Shown here: in pieces, positions 42,676-51,368 of the stretch
Position numbering within the stretch: position 1 is the stretch's first letter
How the letters are laid out: each line of letters begins with the position of its first letter
From: Microtetraspora malaysiensis
GTDB lineage: Bacteria > Actinomycetota > Actinomycetes > Streptosporangiales > Streptosporangiaceae
Assembly: GCF_001528665.1 (NCBI RefSeq)
Contig: NZ_BBYJ01000013.1
Coordinates: 118,422 to 182,421 of the forward strand
Length of the DNA: 64,000 bases
Direction: 5' to 3'
The notes under the pieces: model-generated
What the model saw: only the letters and a program-made list of their open reading frames with translations
Told to the model about the DNA's origin: nothing
Database searches by the model: none
Made by a program: the position numbers and the translations under genes

Positions 42676-43847
42676 CCGGCGCCGGTTCCCCGGCCGCCAG
42701 GGAGCGCAGCAGGGACATCCCGCTGTCGTGCCTGCACGAGATCCACCAGCTCGTCGGCGCGCACCCCCGGCCGGTCATCGCCCTGCACGTGGGCGAGCCG
42801 TACATCCGCATGCCGCAGGAGGCCGTCGAGGGCTACTGCAAGGCGCTGCGCGACGGCCACACCGCCTACACCGACGCCCGCGGCCTGGCAACGCTGCACC
42901 AGGCGCTGGCCGAACGGCTGGCCGGCAACGGGCAGCCGCCCCCGGAGCGGCTGTTCGTCACGCCGGGATCCTGCCAGGCCATCAGCGCGATCCTGCAGTC
43001 GCTCGCCGTGGACGGCGGCCAGGTGGTGCTGCCGGAGCTGCACTGGCCGATGCACTACCAGCAGGTGGTGATGACCGGGATGCGAGCGTGTTTCGCGCCC
43101 TTCGGCGAGCCGGGCCGTTCGGTCACCGAGGCGCTGGAGGCCGCTGCCGGCGAGCGCACCGTCGCGGTGCTGGTGAACTCCCCCGGCAACCCCTCCGGCC
43201 GGGTCTGGTCGGAGGCGGAGCTGCGCGAGCTGCACGCGTGGGCGGTACGCCGCCGGGTGCCGGTGATCAGCGACGAGGCGTATGAGGACTTCGTCTACGA
43301 CGGGCAGCCGTGCCGCATCGCCAACCTCGACCTGGAGCTGCCGCCGGAAGAGCGGGTGGTCTTCTCGGTGCACACCTTCTCCAAGGGCTACTCGATGACC
43401 GGCTGCCGCCTCGGCTACGCCACCGCGCCGAACGCCGAGCGCGCCATGCTGCTGACCCGGGTGCAGGAGACGACGCTGGTGGCGCCAAGCACCCCGGTGC
43501 AGTACGCCGGGCTGGCGGCGCTCGGCGCCTCGGCCCACCTCGCCGAACACCACGCGTACGTGCGGCGGACCAGGGACGCGGTCGTGGACCTGCTGGGTGA
43601 CAAGCTCCTCCACCTCACCCCGGACGGCGGCTGGTACGCCGTGCTCGACCTGGGCTCCTACGTGAAGGACACCTACCAGTTCTGCAAGCGGGCGCTGGCC
43701 GACATCGACGTGGGCATCGCCCCCGGCCGCGGCTTCCTGCCGGAGGGTCATCCGGGGGCCGACCGGCTGGCGCGGATCTCGCTGTGCGCCGAGCGCGAGG
43801 CCACGCTCGAAGGCGTCCGCCGCCTCACCGACTACCTGGGTGGGTGA
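42669..43847 (+). CDS. PLP-dependent class I/II aminotransferase
   Basis: 392 residues from GTG 42669, with GGGGGACG upstream. Fold-type I features are LHVGEP near residue 35, VNSPGNPSG, ISDEAYEDFVYDG with the cofactor Asp, and the Schiff-base lysine in TFSKGYSMTGCRLG. It resembles aspartate/aromatic aminotransferases and kynurenine aminotransferases. Kynurenine transamination gives a 2-oxo acid that closes to a quinoline carboxylate, which would tie it to the tryptophan dioxygenase and the aryl-AMP ligase downstream. That link is inference; another aromatic amino acid may be the substrate. Confidence 0.93.
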   Translation: MLTGAGSPAARERSRDIPLSCLHEIHQLVGAHPRPVIALHVGEPYIRMPQEAVEGYCKALRDGHTAYTDARGLATLHQALAERLAGNGQPPPERLFVTPGSCQAISAILQSLAVDGGQVVLPELHWPMHYQQVVMTGMRACFAPFGEPGRSVTEALEAAAGERTVAVLVNSPGNPSGRVWSEAELRELHAWAVRRRVPVISDEAYEDFVYDGQPCRIANLDLELPPEERVVFSVHTFSKGYSMTGCRLGYATAPNAERAMLLTRVQETTLVAPSTPVQYAGLAALGASAHLAEHHAYVRRTRDAVVDLLGDKLLHLTPDGGWYAVLDLGSYVKDTYQFCKRALADIDVGIAPGRGFLPEGHPGADRLARISLCAEREATLEGVRRLTDYLGG

Positions 43848-43920
43848 GGCGCGATGCCCGCCACCCGGCGCCTGCCCGGCCCGCGACGGGGCCGACGTGT
43901 CACCGAAGGGAGCGTCGAAC

Positions 43921-45534
43921 GTGAGACCTGAGGCGCCGATGCCGGGGGTGGCCGGCCATCCCCCGGCGTTCGCCGAACGTTACCGGGCCGACGGCTACTG
44001 GCGCGGCCAGGTGCTGGGCGACCTGCTCCGGCCCTGGAGCGGCGGCGAACGCACCGCCGTCGTCGACCCGCGGGGCAGGCGATGGTCCTACGCCGAGCTC
44101 GACCGGCAGGCCGACCGGTTCGCGGCCGGGCTGGCGGCGCTCGGTATCGAGCGCGGCGACCGGATCGTGGTCCAGTTGCCCAACATCGCCGCGTTCGCGA
44201 GCGTCAGCATCGGCTGCTACCGGCTGGGCGCCATCCCGGTCTACGGGCTGCCCGGCCACCGCCGCCGGGAGATCAGCTACCTGGCCGGGCACGCGGAGGC
44301 GGTCGCCCTGGTCGTGGCCGATGAGTATCAGGGCTTCTCCTACGTGGAGCTGGCGCGCGAGACGCAGAAGGAGGTCTCCTCCGTACGGCACGTCATCGTG
44401 GTCGGCGAGCCCGCCGAGTTCCTCGGATTCGAGCAGGTCCTGGCCGAGCCGGTGCCGCTGCCCGGCCCGCGGCCGTCCGACGTGGCGTTCTTCCTGCTGT
44501 CCGGCGGCACCACCGGGCTGCCCAAGCTGATCCCGCGCACGCACGACGACTACGCCTACCAGCTCTACGCCTCCGCGGCGGCGACGGCGACCGGCGCGGA
44601 CGGCTGCTACCTGGCCTCGCTGCCGGTCGCGCACAACGCGGCGCTGGGCTGCCCGGGGCTGCTGGGTACGCTGGCGGTCGGCGGCAAGGTCGTACTGCCC
44701 CGCAACCCCAGCCCGGACGTGGTCCTCGACCTGGTGGAAAGCGAGCGGGTGACGCTGACGACGCTGATGCCGCCGATGGTTCAGGTGTGGCGGGAGGCCA
44801 GGGAGTTTTTCGAGGTCGACCTGTCCGATCTGGTCATCCAGGTCGGCAGCGCGCACCTGTCGCCGGACCTGGCCGCCAGCATCACGAGCGAGATGGGCGC
44901 GCGGCTGACGCACTGGTTCGGGATGGCCGAGGGGCTGCTCACCTATACCCGGCTCGACGACCCCGAGGAGGTCGTGATCGGGACGCAGGGCCGGCCGCTG
45001 GCGGCGGCCGACGAGCTCAAGGTGGTCGACGAGAACGACGCCGAGGTGGCGCCGGGCGAGGTCGGTGAGCTGCTCACCCGCGGCCCGTACACCATCCGCG
45101 GCTACTACCGGGCCGACGACGTCAACGCCAGGGCGTTCACCGCCGACGGCTTCCTGCGCACCGGCGACCTGGTACGGATCACCGCCGAGGGCAACATGGT
45201 CGTCGAGGGACGCCTCAAGGACGTCATCAACAAGGGCGGCGAGAAGATCGTCGCGGCGGAGCTGGAGGACGTGCTGGGGCTGCATCCGGCGATCCGCCAG
45301 GTGGCCGTGGTCGGCGTGCCGCACGAGCTGATGGGTGAGGTGCCGTGCGTCTTCGCCGTCCCCGACGGTGAGATGCCGACGCCGGCACAGGTGCGGGAGT
45401 TCCTGACCGCGCACGGCGTGGCCACCTACAAACTGCCCGACCGGATCGAGGCCGTCGCCGCGCTGCCGCGCACCACCGTCGGGAAGATCGACAAGCAGCG
45501 GCTGCGGGCCGACTTCGTCGCCGGCGACGGCTGA
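43921..45534 (+). CDS. Aryl acid-AMP ligase (DhbE/EntE family)
   Basis: 537 residues from GTG 43921 behind GAAGGGAG, which gives the normal family length; an in-frame GTG at 43840 would add a poor extension. Motifs: [63 protein letters not shown]. In the pocket strand DhbE has HNYPLSSPG; this protein has HNAALGCPG, so Asn235 is kept, Tyr236 is Ala and Ser240 is Cys (DhbE numbering). Cys240 occurs in salicylate-type ligases; the Ala should enlarge the site. It loads the aryl carrier of the NRPS at 38453. A bicyclic acid is possible. Confidence 0.94.
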   Translation: MRPEAPMPGVAGHPPAFAERYRADGYWRGQVLGDLLRPWSGGERTAVVDPRGRRWSYAELDRQADRFAAGLAALGIERGDRIVVQLPNIAAFASVSIGCYRLGAIPVYGLPGHRRREISYLAGHAEAVALVVADEYQGFSYVELARETQKEVSSVRHVIVVGEPAEFLGFEQVLAEPVPLPGPRPSDVAFFLLSGGTTGLPKLIPRTHDDYAYQLYASAAATATGADGCYLASLPVAHNAALGCPGLLGTLAVGGKVVLPRNPSPDVVLDLVESERVTLTTLMPPMVQVWREAREFFEVDLSDLVIQVGSAHLSPDLAASITSEMGARLTHWFGMAEGLLTYTRLDDPEEVVIGTQGRPLAAADELKVVDENDAEVAPGEVGELLTRGPYTIRGYYRADDVNARAFTADGFLRTGDLVRITAEGNMVVEGRLKDVINKGGEKIVAAELEDVLGLHPAIRQVAVVGVPHELMGEVPCVFAVPDGEMPTPAQVREFLTAHGVATYKLPDRIEAVAALPRTTVGKIDKQRLRADFVAGDG

Positions 45535-45552
45535 CTTTCTCCCGGAATGCGA

Positions 45553-45589
45553 AGACCCGGAGCGGGGCCTAACGGCCCGCTCCGGGTCT
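45553..45589. terminator. Strong bidirectional hairpin terminator
   Basis: AGACCCGGAGCGGG and CCCGCTCCGGGTCT form a perfect 14-bp GC-rich stem, with further pairing toward a TAAC loop. It lies between the convergent aryl-AMP ligase and O-methyltransferase genes and ends the rightward NRPS operon. Confidence 0.88.
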
Positions 45590-45619
45590 GGTTCGGTTCC
45601 GCGGTCGGCCGCGCCGACG

Positions 45620-45661
45620 TCAGGTCAGTCGGCCCAGGTCAGCCGGCTCAGGTCAATCGGC
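45620..45661. repeat. Three tandem 14-bp repeats
   Basis: TCAGGTCAGTCGGC, CCAGGTCAGCCGGC and TCAGGTCAATCGGC follow one another without a gap, running into the last codons of the O-methyltransferase gene. They may be slippage-generated; no function is evident. Confidence 0.6.
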
Positions 45662-46690
45662 GGGGAACGCCTCGACCAGCGGGAACATCGGCGTCGGGAT
45701 CACCCGGGAGATGCGCAGCCCGGCCCCGTCGAACAGCGCCCGCAGCTCCTCCTCGGTGCGGGCGCATCCGCCGCCCATCGTCAGCAGGATCAGGTCGTAG
45801 ACCTTGCCGACCTCGTCGGTGTCGCCGGGGAAGGAGACCGGCTCGTGCACCAGCAGCCTGCTGTCGGGCCGCATGGCCTCGCGCACCCGGCACAGCAGCC
45901 GGTGGGCGTGCTCGTCCTGCCAGGACCACAGCACCCGCTTGAGCAGGTAGGCGTCGGCGCCCTCCGGCACCCCGTCGAAGAAGCTGCCGCCCACGACGTC
46001 GCAGCGGTCGGCCAACCCGGCCTCCCGCAGCATGGCGGGCGCGCTGTCCACGACGTGCGGCTGGTCGAACAGGGTGCCGTGCAGGTGGCGCAGCCGGCTC
46101 AGCAGGCCGTTGAGGAACATGCCGTTGCCGCCGCCGAGGTCGACCACCGTCTTCAGCTTCGACCAGGAGTCGTAGGCGGAGATCACCGTGCGCACCTCCA
46201 TCCGGGTCCCCGCCGCCTGCGACCCGTCGAAGCGCTTGCTCTCCTCGGGGTGCTCGGCCAGGTATTCCCAGTAGCCCTTGCCGAGGACGTGCTCGAAGGA
46301 CGAGCGGCCGGTGCGCAGGGTGTAGTCGAAGTGCGCCCAGGCCTGCAGGTCGCCGGGCAGCAGCGGGTAGGCCTCGCGCAGCGAGACCGGGTGGTCGCTG
46401 CGCAGCGGCTGGGCCAGGGGGGTCAGGGCGAACACGCCCGGCTCCGCCTCGGTGAAGATGCCCTTGCCGGCCAGCGCTCGCAGCACGCGCAGCAGCGCCC
46501 TGGGCTCGGCGCCGCACCGCTGGGCCAGGTCGGCGACGGGCAGTGGCCCGTCTCCGAGGTGATCGGCCACCCCAAGCGTGCAGACGGCCCGAATCGCGAA
46601 CGGCACGATGTAGTCGGCCAGGTCGGCCAACCGTCGTATCGACGCGATGTCGAGGTGGGGTCGAACAGCCGTGCTGACGTCGTCGGGCAT
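45653..46690 (-). CDS. SAM-dependent O-methyltransferase (plant/actinobacterial type 2)
   Basis: 345 residues from ATG 46690. An N-terminal winged-helix dimerisation part (AIRAVCTLGVADHLGDGPL; LRVLRALAGKGIF) precedes the SAM fold with VVDLGGGNGMFLNGLL, and the expected catalytic-base region LKRVLWSWQDEHAHRLL follows. It belongs to the family of carminomycin and hydroxyneurosporene O-methyltransferases and probably methylates a phenol or hydroxyl of the product. Its ribosome-binding site GGAGGAGATC lies within a hairpin (46694-46722), so translation may be regulated. Confidence 0.93.
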   Translation of the reverse strand: MPDDVSTAVRPHLDIASIRRLADLADYIVPFAIRAVCTLGVADHLGDGPLPVADLAQRCGAEPRALLRVLRALAGKGIFTEAEPGVFALTPLAQPLRSDHPVSLREAYPLLPGDLQAWAHFDYTLRTGRSSFEHVLGKGYWEYLAEHPEESKRFDGSQAAGTRMEVRTVISAYDSWSKLKTVVDLGGGNGMFLNGLLSRLRHLHGTLFDQPHVVDSAPAMLREAGLADRCDVVGGSFFDGVPEGADAYLLKRVLWSWQDEHAHRLLCRVREAMRPDSRLLVHEPVSFPGDTDEVGKVYDLILLTMGGGCARTEEELRALFDGAGLRISRVIPTPMFPLVEAFPAD

Positions 46691-46693
46691 TTC

Positions 46694-46722
46694 GATCTCC
46701 TCCGCTGCCGTTGGTGGAGATC
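46694..46722 (-). promoter_or_regulatory. Hairpin sequestering the ribosome-binding site of the O-methyltransferase gene
   Basis: On the mRNA, GATCTCCACC is followed by a nine-base loop and then GGAGGAGATC, three bases before the ATG at 46690. The arms pair at nine of ten positions, and the right arm is the Shine-Dalgarno sequence. The structure would block initiation unless opened. Confidence 0.65.
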
Positions 46723-46744
46723 CTGATATGAAGCGCCAAAAAGC

Positions 46745-46796
46745 CGCAAGCCGCACGCGCAAGCCGTACGCGCAAGCCGCACGCGCGAGCCCACCG
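46745..46796. repeat. Four tandem 13-bp repeats in a divergent promoter region
   Basis: CGCAAGCCGCACG, CGCAAGCCGTACG, CGCAAGCCGCACG and a diverged CGCGAGCCCACCG run head to tail. They sit between the divergent O-methyltransferase (46690) and TPR-protein (46905) genes. Either slippage repeats or a multi-site regulator array. Confidence 0.75.
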
Positions 46797-46904
46797 CATG
46801 CGCGCATTCCACCGCTGTTGTGGTCAAACAAGGCGCCGCGATAACCCTAAAGCGGCGAATTCCATGCGGAGGAGCTTCTTTCCCCGACGACTGAGGGTGA
46901 GCTC

Positions 46905-48218
46905 ATGACCAGAATGTGGTGGGACTTCCGCCCATATCTTCGCGGCCTTGTGATCGACGCCCTGGGGATCAGCAAGCCGCCGAAGAACCCGGCCCCGCCG
47001 GACAACGGCCCCTCCATCGTCGTGCTGCCGTTCGAGACCGAAAGCGCCGACGACGAGTACCTCACCGACGGCGTGACCCAGGACCTGACGAACAACCTCG
47101 CGCGCAGCAGCAACGCGGTGTTCGTCATCTCCGCCGACACCGCCTTCTCCCTCAAGGGCACCAAGCCCGACCCCACCAAGCTCGGCACCGAGCTCGGCGT
47201 CCGCTACATTCTGCGGGGCACCGTGGAGCGCACGGGCGACCAGCTCGGGATCAACGCCGAGCTGATCGAGGCTCGCCCGGGCGCCACCCTGTGGTCGGCC
47301 TCGTTCGACTGCGCGCTCACCGACATGCACGCGGTGCAGCTCGAGATCGTCGAGCGGATCCTCGGCGCCGTCGGCTTCGAGCTGGAGTCGGCGGAGCTGG
47401 ACCGGATGACCAAGCCGCCCACCAGCATCCGCTCGGTGGAGGCGGTCTGGCGCGGCTACTACCACATGCGTCAGCTCCACCACGAAGACCTGCTGGCCGC
47501 GCGGGCCCTGTTCCAGGGCGCCATCGACAACGACCCGAACCTCGCCAGCGCCTACGGCCTGCTCGCTGGGACCTTCACCCAGGAGCACACCCAGGGCTGG
47601 AGCCTGGACGACGGCCACCTCGACCACGCCTGGGAGCTGGCCTCCACCTGCGTCGAGCTCGATCCCGACACCGGGGTCGGCCACGGCATCCTCGGCGTCG
47701 TGGAGCTGGTGCGGGGTAACTGGCGGGAGGCGGTCAAGCACCAGGACCGCTCGATCAAGGCCGACCCGTGCATCACCTGGCCGCACGCGATGCGCGGCGT
47801 CGCGCTCACCATGGGCCACCAGCGGCTGGAGGCCAGCCGGTCCATCCGCCGGGCGCTGCGCCTGGACCCCTTCCCGCCACACGGGCTGCTGATGGCGCTG
47901 GCCTACATCAACCTGGGCGCCGGCCGCCGGGACGAGGCGATGCGGCTCCTGGAGAAGGTCCGGCGGGAGAACCACGACAACATCCTCGTCCGCATCGGCC
48001 TGGCCGCCTACCACCAGCGCGAAGGGGACAAGGCCTACGCCCGCGAGCTGACCCAGCAGATCCTCCAGATCAACCCGGCGATCACGGCCGAGATCGCCAA
48101 GAACCTCATCCCCTCGCTGGACCGGATCCATCCCGGGAGCGAGGTCGTCCGCTACGCCGACGACCTCGCGGCGGCGGGCCTGCCGCGCGACGCCGACAAG
48201 ACAGGTGAGCCTCGATGA
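46905..48218 (+). CDS. FlgO/TolB-N-like domain plus TPR protein
   Basis: 437 residues from ATG 46905. Residues about 35-145 contain SIVVLPFETESADDEYLTDG and GVRYILRGTVERTGDQLGI, the domain usually found beside adenylate cyclase or winged-helix domains in proteobacteria. The rest (about 175-410) is built of TPR-like helical repeats (AARALFQGAIDNDPNLASAY, ASRSIRRALRLDPFPPHGLL). No cyclase, DNA-binding domain, signal peptide or membrane helix is present. Its stop overlaps the ATG of a P450 gene (ATGA), so it is made together with two P450s and may act as a scaffold or regulator. Function unknown. Confidence 0.82.
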   Translation: MTRMWWDFRPYLRGLVIDALGISKPPKNPAPPDNGPSIVVLPFETESADDEYLTDGVTQDLTNNLARSSNAVFVISADTAFSLKGTKPDPTKLGTELGVRYILRGTVERTGDQLGINAELIEARPGATLWSASFDCALTDMHAVQLEIVERILGAVGFELESAELDRMTKPPTSIRSVEAVWRGYYHMRQLHHEDLLAARALFQGAIDNDPNLASAYGLLAGTFTQEHTQGWSLDDGHLDHAWELASTCVELDPDTGVGHGILGVVELVRGNWREAVKHQDRSIKADPCITWPHAMRGVALTMGHQRLEASRSIRRALRLDPFPPHGLLMALAYINLGAGRRDEAMRLLEKVRRENHDNILVRIGLAAYHQREGDKAYARELTQQILQINPAITAEIAKNLIPSLDRIHPGSEVVRYADDLAAAGLPRDADKTGEPR

Positions 48219-49408
48219 CCCAGCCGCAGCCCGTCATCTACAACCCCTTCGACCCGGCCTTCATCGCCAACCCCTACCCCTTCTTCAAGGAGCTGCGCGA
48301 GAAGGACCCCTGCCACCAGATCACCGCCGCCGACGGCGTGTGGCTGCTGACCCGCCACGACGACATCGACGTCATCCTCCACGACCGCGAGCGGTTCAGC
48401 GTCGACCACCGCAACCTCAAGCGGGGCCCGGAGCAGGACCTGGCCTACGACGACATCGCCGTCATCCTCTTCCGCGACCCGCCGCAGCACACCAGGTGGC
48501 GGCGGCTGCTGTCGCAGGGGATCACCCCGGCGCGCGTCACCGCCTACCAGCCCCGCCTGGCCCAGCTCATCGACGAGCACCTGGACCGGCTGGCCGACAA
48601 GGGCGAGGCGGACTTCCTGACCGACGTGGCGAACCCGATCCCGTTCCTGGCCATCTCCGAACTCCTCGGGATGCCGCCGCAGGACCGGGAGCAGGTCCAC
48701 GCCTGGACGTGCGACATCGTCAACCTCACCGAGCCGATAGCCAGCCCGGAAGTCACCCGCGCGATCATCCGCTCCCGCGACGAGATGCGCGACTACCTGC
48801 GGGAGGTGTGCGCCCACAAGCGCGCCCACCCCGGCGACGACGTGCTGTCCAACCTGCTGGGCGCCGCCGACGGCTTCGACGAGGAAGAGCTCATCAGCCA
48901 CATCATCCTGCTGCACGTCTCCGCGCCGGAGCCGACCGCCAGCCACCTGGCCTACGGGGTGCTGGCCCTGGCCCGCCACCCCGCCCAGGCGGACGAGCTG
49001 CGCGCGGACCCCGCGCTGGACCGCAACGCGGTCGAGGAGATCCTGCGCTACGAGGCGCCGCTGCAGATCACCGGCCGCTACCCGCTGGAGGACATCAAGC
49101 TGCACGGCCGCACCATTGAGGCGGGTACGGCGATCGTGATGTCCCTCGCCTCGGCCAACCACGACCCGGACAAGTGGGGGCCCACCGCCGACGAGCTCGA
49201 CGTGCGCCGCGAGCGCGCGGGCGAGCACCTGTCGTTCGCCCGCGGCATCCACACCTGCTTCGGCTCCGCGCTCGCCCGCATGCACGGCCAGCTCACCTTC
49301 GGCCGGATGCTGCGCCGCTTCCCGCGCCTGGAGCTGCTGGAGGAGCCGACCTGGAGCACGCTGCTGAACCGCCGCGGCCCCACCCAGTTGAGGATCTCCG
49401 TCCGCTGA
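48215..49408 (+). CDS. Cytochrome P450 with SAPEPT I-helix
   Basis: 397 residues. Heme loop FARGIHTCFGSALARMHG, ExxR in EEILRY and C-helix DPPQHTRWRR are normal. The I-helix reads LLHVSAPEPTASHL: the Gly of AGxET is replaced by Pro, though Glu and one Thr remain. It is translationally coupled to the upstream TPR protein and followed 54 bases later by a second P450, with ACCGAAAGGCAGG as ribosome site. A tandem P450 pair often performs successive oxidations or a cross-linking plus hydroxylation step; no reaction can be assigned here. Confidence 0.92.
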   Translation: MTQPQPVIYNPFDPAFIANPYPFFKELREKDPCHQITAADGVWLLTRHDDIDVILHDRERFSVDHRNLKRGPEQDLAYDDIAVILFRDPPQHTRWRRLLSQGITPARVTAYQPRLAQLIDEHLDRLADKGEADFLTDVANPIPFLAISELLGMPPQDREQVHAWTCDIVNLTEPIASPEVTRAIIRSRDEMRDYLREVCAHKRAHPGDDVLSNLLGAADGFDEEELISHIILLHVSAPEPTASHLAYGVLALARHPAQADELRADPALDRNAVEEILRYEAPLQITGRYPLEDIKLHGRTIEAGTAIVMSLASANHDPDKWGPTADELDVRRERAGEHLSFARGIHTCFGSALARMHGQLTFGRMLRRFPRLELLEEPTWSTLLNRRGPTQLRISVR

Positions 49409-49462
49409 CCCGGCCGGGCGGCAGCCACCCCCGTCACGTCACCGAAAGGCAGGCCAACCCCC

Positions 49463-50629
49463 ATGAGCTCCGCTCCGGACTTCGACCCGCTCAGCCCGGC
49501 CATGCTGGAGGACCCCTACCCCGTGTACGCGGACCTCCAGGAGAAGCACCCCGTCTTCTGGCACGAGAAGGTGGGCGCCTGGGTCGTCACCCGCTACGAC
49601 GACTGCCGGGAGGTCCTCAGGAACTCCGAGCTGTTCGTCCGCGACCCGCGCCGGGTCAGCGAGGTCTCCGCCGAGTCGGGGGAAAGCATCCAGGGCCTGG
49701 ACGTCAAGGCGCAAAGCGAGCTGCGGCGCCTGGTCACCGGCTCGATCCACGACCAGGACCTGGAGGAGATCGGCCGCCGGGTGCGGGCCAGCATCGATCG
49801 CATCTTCGAGGGCGTGCTGGCGCGGCCGTCGTTCGACTGGATGATCGAGGTGAGCGCGCGGCTGTCCGGCATGATCACGGCCGACTTCCTCGGCGTGACC
49901 GAGCCCGACCCCCAGGTCTTCAAGACGATCGTCGAAGGCATGGCCCGCAAGTTCGACGCCGACCTCAGCGAGCCGGACCCTGAGGCCGAGCAGCGGGTAC
50001 GGGACGCGTTCGGCGGCCTCATCGACGGGTGGCTCAGCTCGCCTGAGACCCACGGCACGATGCTGACGCTGAAGAACAGGGCCGCGGAGATGGGCGTGCC
50101 GGTGGGAGTCATCAAGAACCTCATCGGCCTGCTGTTCATCGGCAGCTTCGGCACGATCTTCGCCGCCTCCGGCAGTCTCGCCCACCTGTTCATCCAGCGG
50201 CCTGACGTCTTCGAGAAGCTTCGCGACCCCGCTCTGCTGGGCACCGGGGTCGAGGAGTTCCTGCGCTTCGACGGGCCGACGCAGGCCACCAGCCGGATGG
50301 CCAAGCAGGAGACCCGGGTCAGCGGCGTCACGATCAAGCAGGGCGATCCGGTGTTCGTCGTGCTGGCCGCCGCCAACCGCGACCCGCGCCAGTTCCCGCG
50401 GCCGCACGAGCTGGTGCTCGACCGCGCGCCCAACCGGCACCTCGGGTTCGGGTGGGGCCCCCACTCGTGCCTCGGGTCGCTTTTCGGGCAGCTCGCGCTG
50501 CGGGAGCTGACCCGCGCCGTGCACGACGCGCCGGGCCCGCTGCGGCCGGCCGGCACGCCGTTCCGGCTGCCCACCACCACGGTGCGCAGCTTCGCCTCGC
50601 TCCCGGTGTCCTTCCAGCGGGAGAGCTGA
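49463..50629 (+). CDS. Atypical cytochrome P450 lacking the oxygen-activating residues
   Basis: 388 residues from ATG 49463. Heme loop FGWGPHSCLGSLFGQLAL and ExxR in EEFLRF are intact, so heme should bind. The I-helix reads FIGSFGTIFAASG, without the AGxET acid-alcohol pair. In the C-helix the usual His that contacts a heme propionate (DPPxHxRLR) is replaced in LDVKAQSELRRL. Such enzymes may use substrate-assisted chemistry, peroxide, or have a non-oxygenase role. It is adjacent to another atypical P450 and may form a functional pair with it. Confidence 0.9.
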   Translation: MSSAPDFDPLSPAMLEDPYPVYADLQEKHPVFWHEKVGAWVVTRYDDCREVLRNSELFVRDPRRVSEVSAESGESIQGLDVKAQSELRRLVTGSIHDQDLEEIGRRVRASIDRIFEGVLARPSFDWMIEVSARLSGMITADFLGVTEPDPQVFKTIVEGMARKFDADLSEPDPEAEQRVRDAFGGLIDGWLSSPETHGTMLTLKNRAAEMGVPVGVIKNLIGLLFIGSFGTIFAASGSLAHLFIQRPDVFEKLRDPALLGTGVEEFLRFDGPTQATSRMAKQETRVSGVTIKQGDPVFVVLAAANRDPRQFPRPHELVLDRAPNRHLGFGWGPHSCLGSLFGQLALRELTRAVHDAPGPLRPAGTPFRLPTTTVRSFASLPVSFQRES

Positions 50630-50631
50630 CG

Positions 50632-50665
50632 GCCCTGGCCTGCTCCGGGCCCTGGCCTGCTCCGG
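50632..50665. repeat. 17-bp tandem duplication
   Basis: GCCCTGGCCTGCTCCGG occurs twice head to tail just after the P450 stop. It lies in a 117-base spacer that otherwise shows no clear element and is probably neutral slippage. Confidence 0.6.
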
Positions 50666-50746
50666 GTCCTGACGCCGGGCCTGGTGGCTGCACGCCGCAC
50701 ATAGTCCGGCAAGTCATTTACAAGCACGCGATTTTACGATCCCGCC

Positions 50747-51346
50747 ATGATGAAGAAGACGATCACCGCGGTGGTGGCCGGCCTCGCGGTCCTGGTGACT
50801 CCGGCCTCCGCCACCGCCTCCGCCACCGCTTCCGCTTCCGACACCAAGAACCTCCGGCTGCGTGCCGGACTGAGCCTGATCATTCCCAGGTCCTGGAAGG
50901 TCTACAAGATCAGCAAGGACTGGACCCGCGTGGTGACCGGTTCGTGCCCGACCGTCAACGACGAGGTTTTCGGGTTCCGTGACTCCGGTTGCCGCAGCTT
51001 CTGGGTGCTGGGCCCGAGTGCGATCGAGATAGGGCACGAGGTGTTCCAGGCGTACACACCGGACGCCCCGTTCTATCCGGCCACCGACGTCGGCCCCTGC
51101 GTGTACGACGCGAACCTCTCGGTCGGCGCGATGAAGCTCGCGGCCAAGGCGCTGCGCCAGATCGGCCCAGGGCACAAGGCGTACTATCGCGCCTGGTCGG
51201 CCGACTGCGTCACCCGGAACGGCGGCAAGGTGAAGGGACGCTTCACCCAGCGCGAGTGGTACCTGCCCAAGTCCAAGATCCTGCTCGTGGACCAGTGGAA
51301 CACGCAGGGCCTCTCGACGGTCCTCAAGTACGCGACCTGGAGCTGA
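50747..51346 (+). CDS. Secreted protein of unknown function
   Basis: 199 residues from ATG 50747. A Sec signal peptide (MMKKTITAVVAGLAVLVTPA) is followed by a low-complexity ASATASATASAS stretch likely at the cleavage site. The mature part has four cysteines (in GSCP, SGCRS, GPCVYD, SADCVT), suggesting two disulfides. No family is recognised. It has no strong ribosome site and lies at the right edge of the cluster, so it may not belong to the pathway. Nothing in the sequence suggests an enzyme. Confidence 0.75.
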   Translation: MMKKTITAVVAGLAVLVTPASATASATASASDTKNLRLRAGLSLIIPRSWKVYKISKDWTRVVTGSCPTVNDEVFGFRDSGCRSFWVLGPSAIEIGHEVFQAYTPDAPFYPATDVGPCVYDANLSVGAMKLAAKALRQIGPGHKAYYRAWSADCVTRNGGKVKGRFTQREWYLPKSKILLVDQWNTQGLSTVLKYATWS

Positions 51347-51368
51347 CGATCCCGCCGACGACGAGCGA

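Noticed and set aside
45620..45661. The 14-bp tandem repeats as a regulator array
   Set aside because: They sit at the 3' end of a gene beyond a strong terminator, where a regulatory role is unlikely; slippage is simpler.
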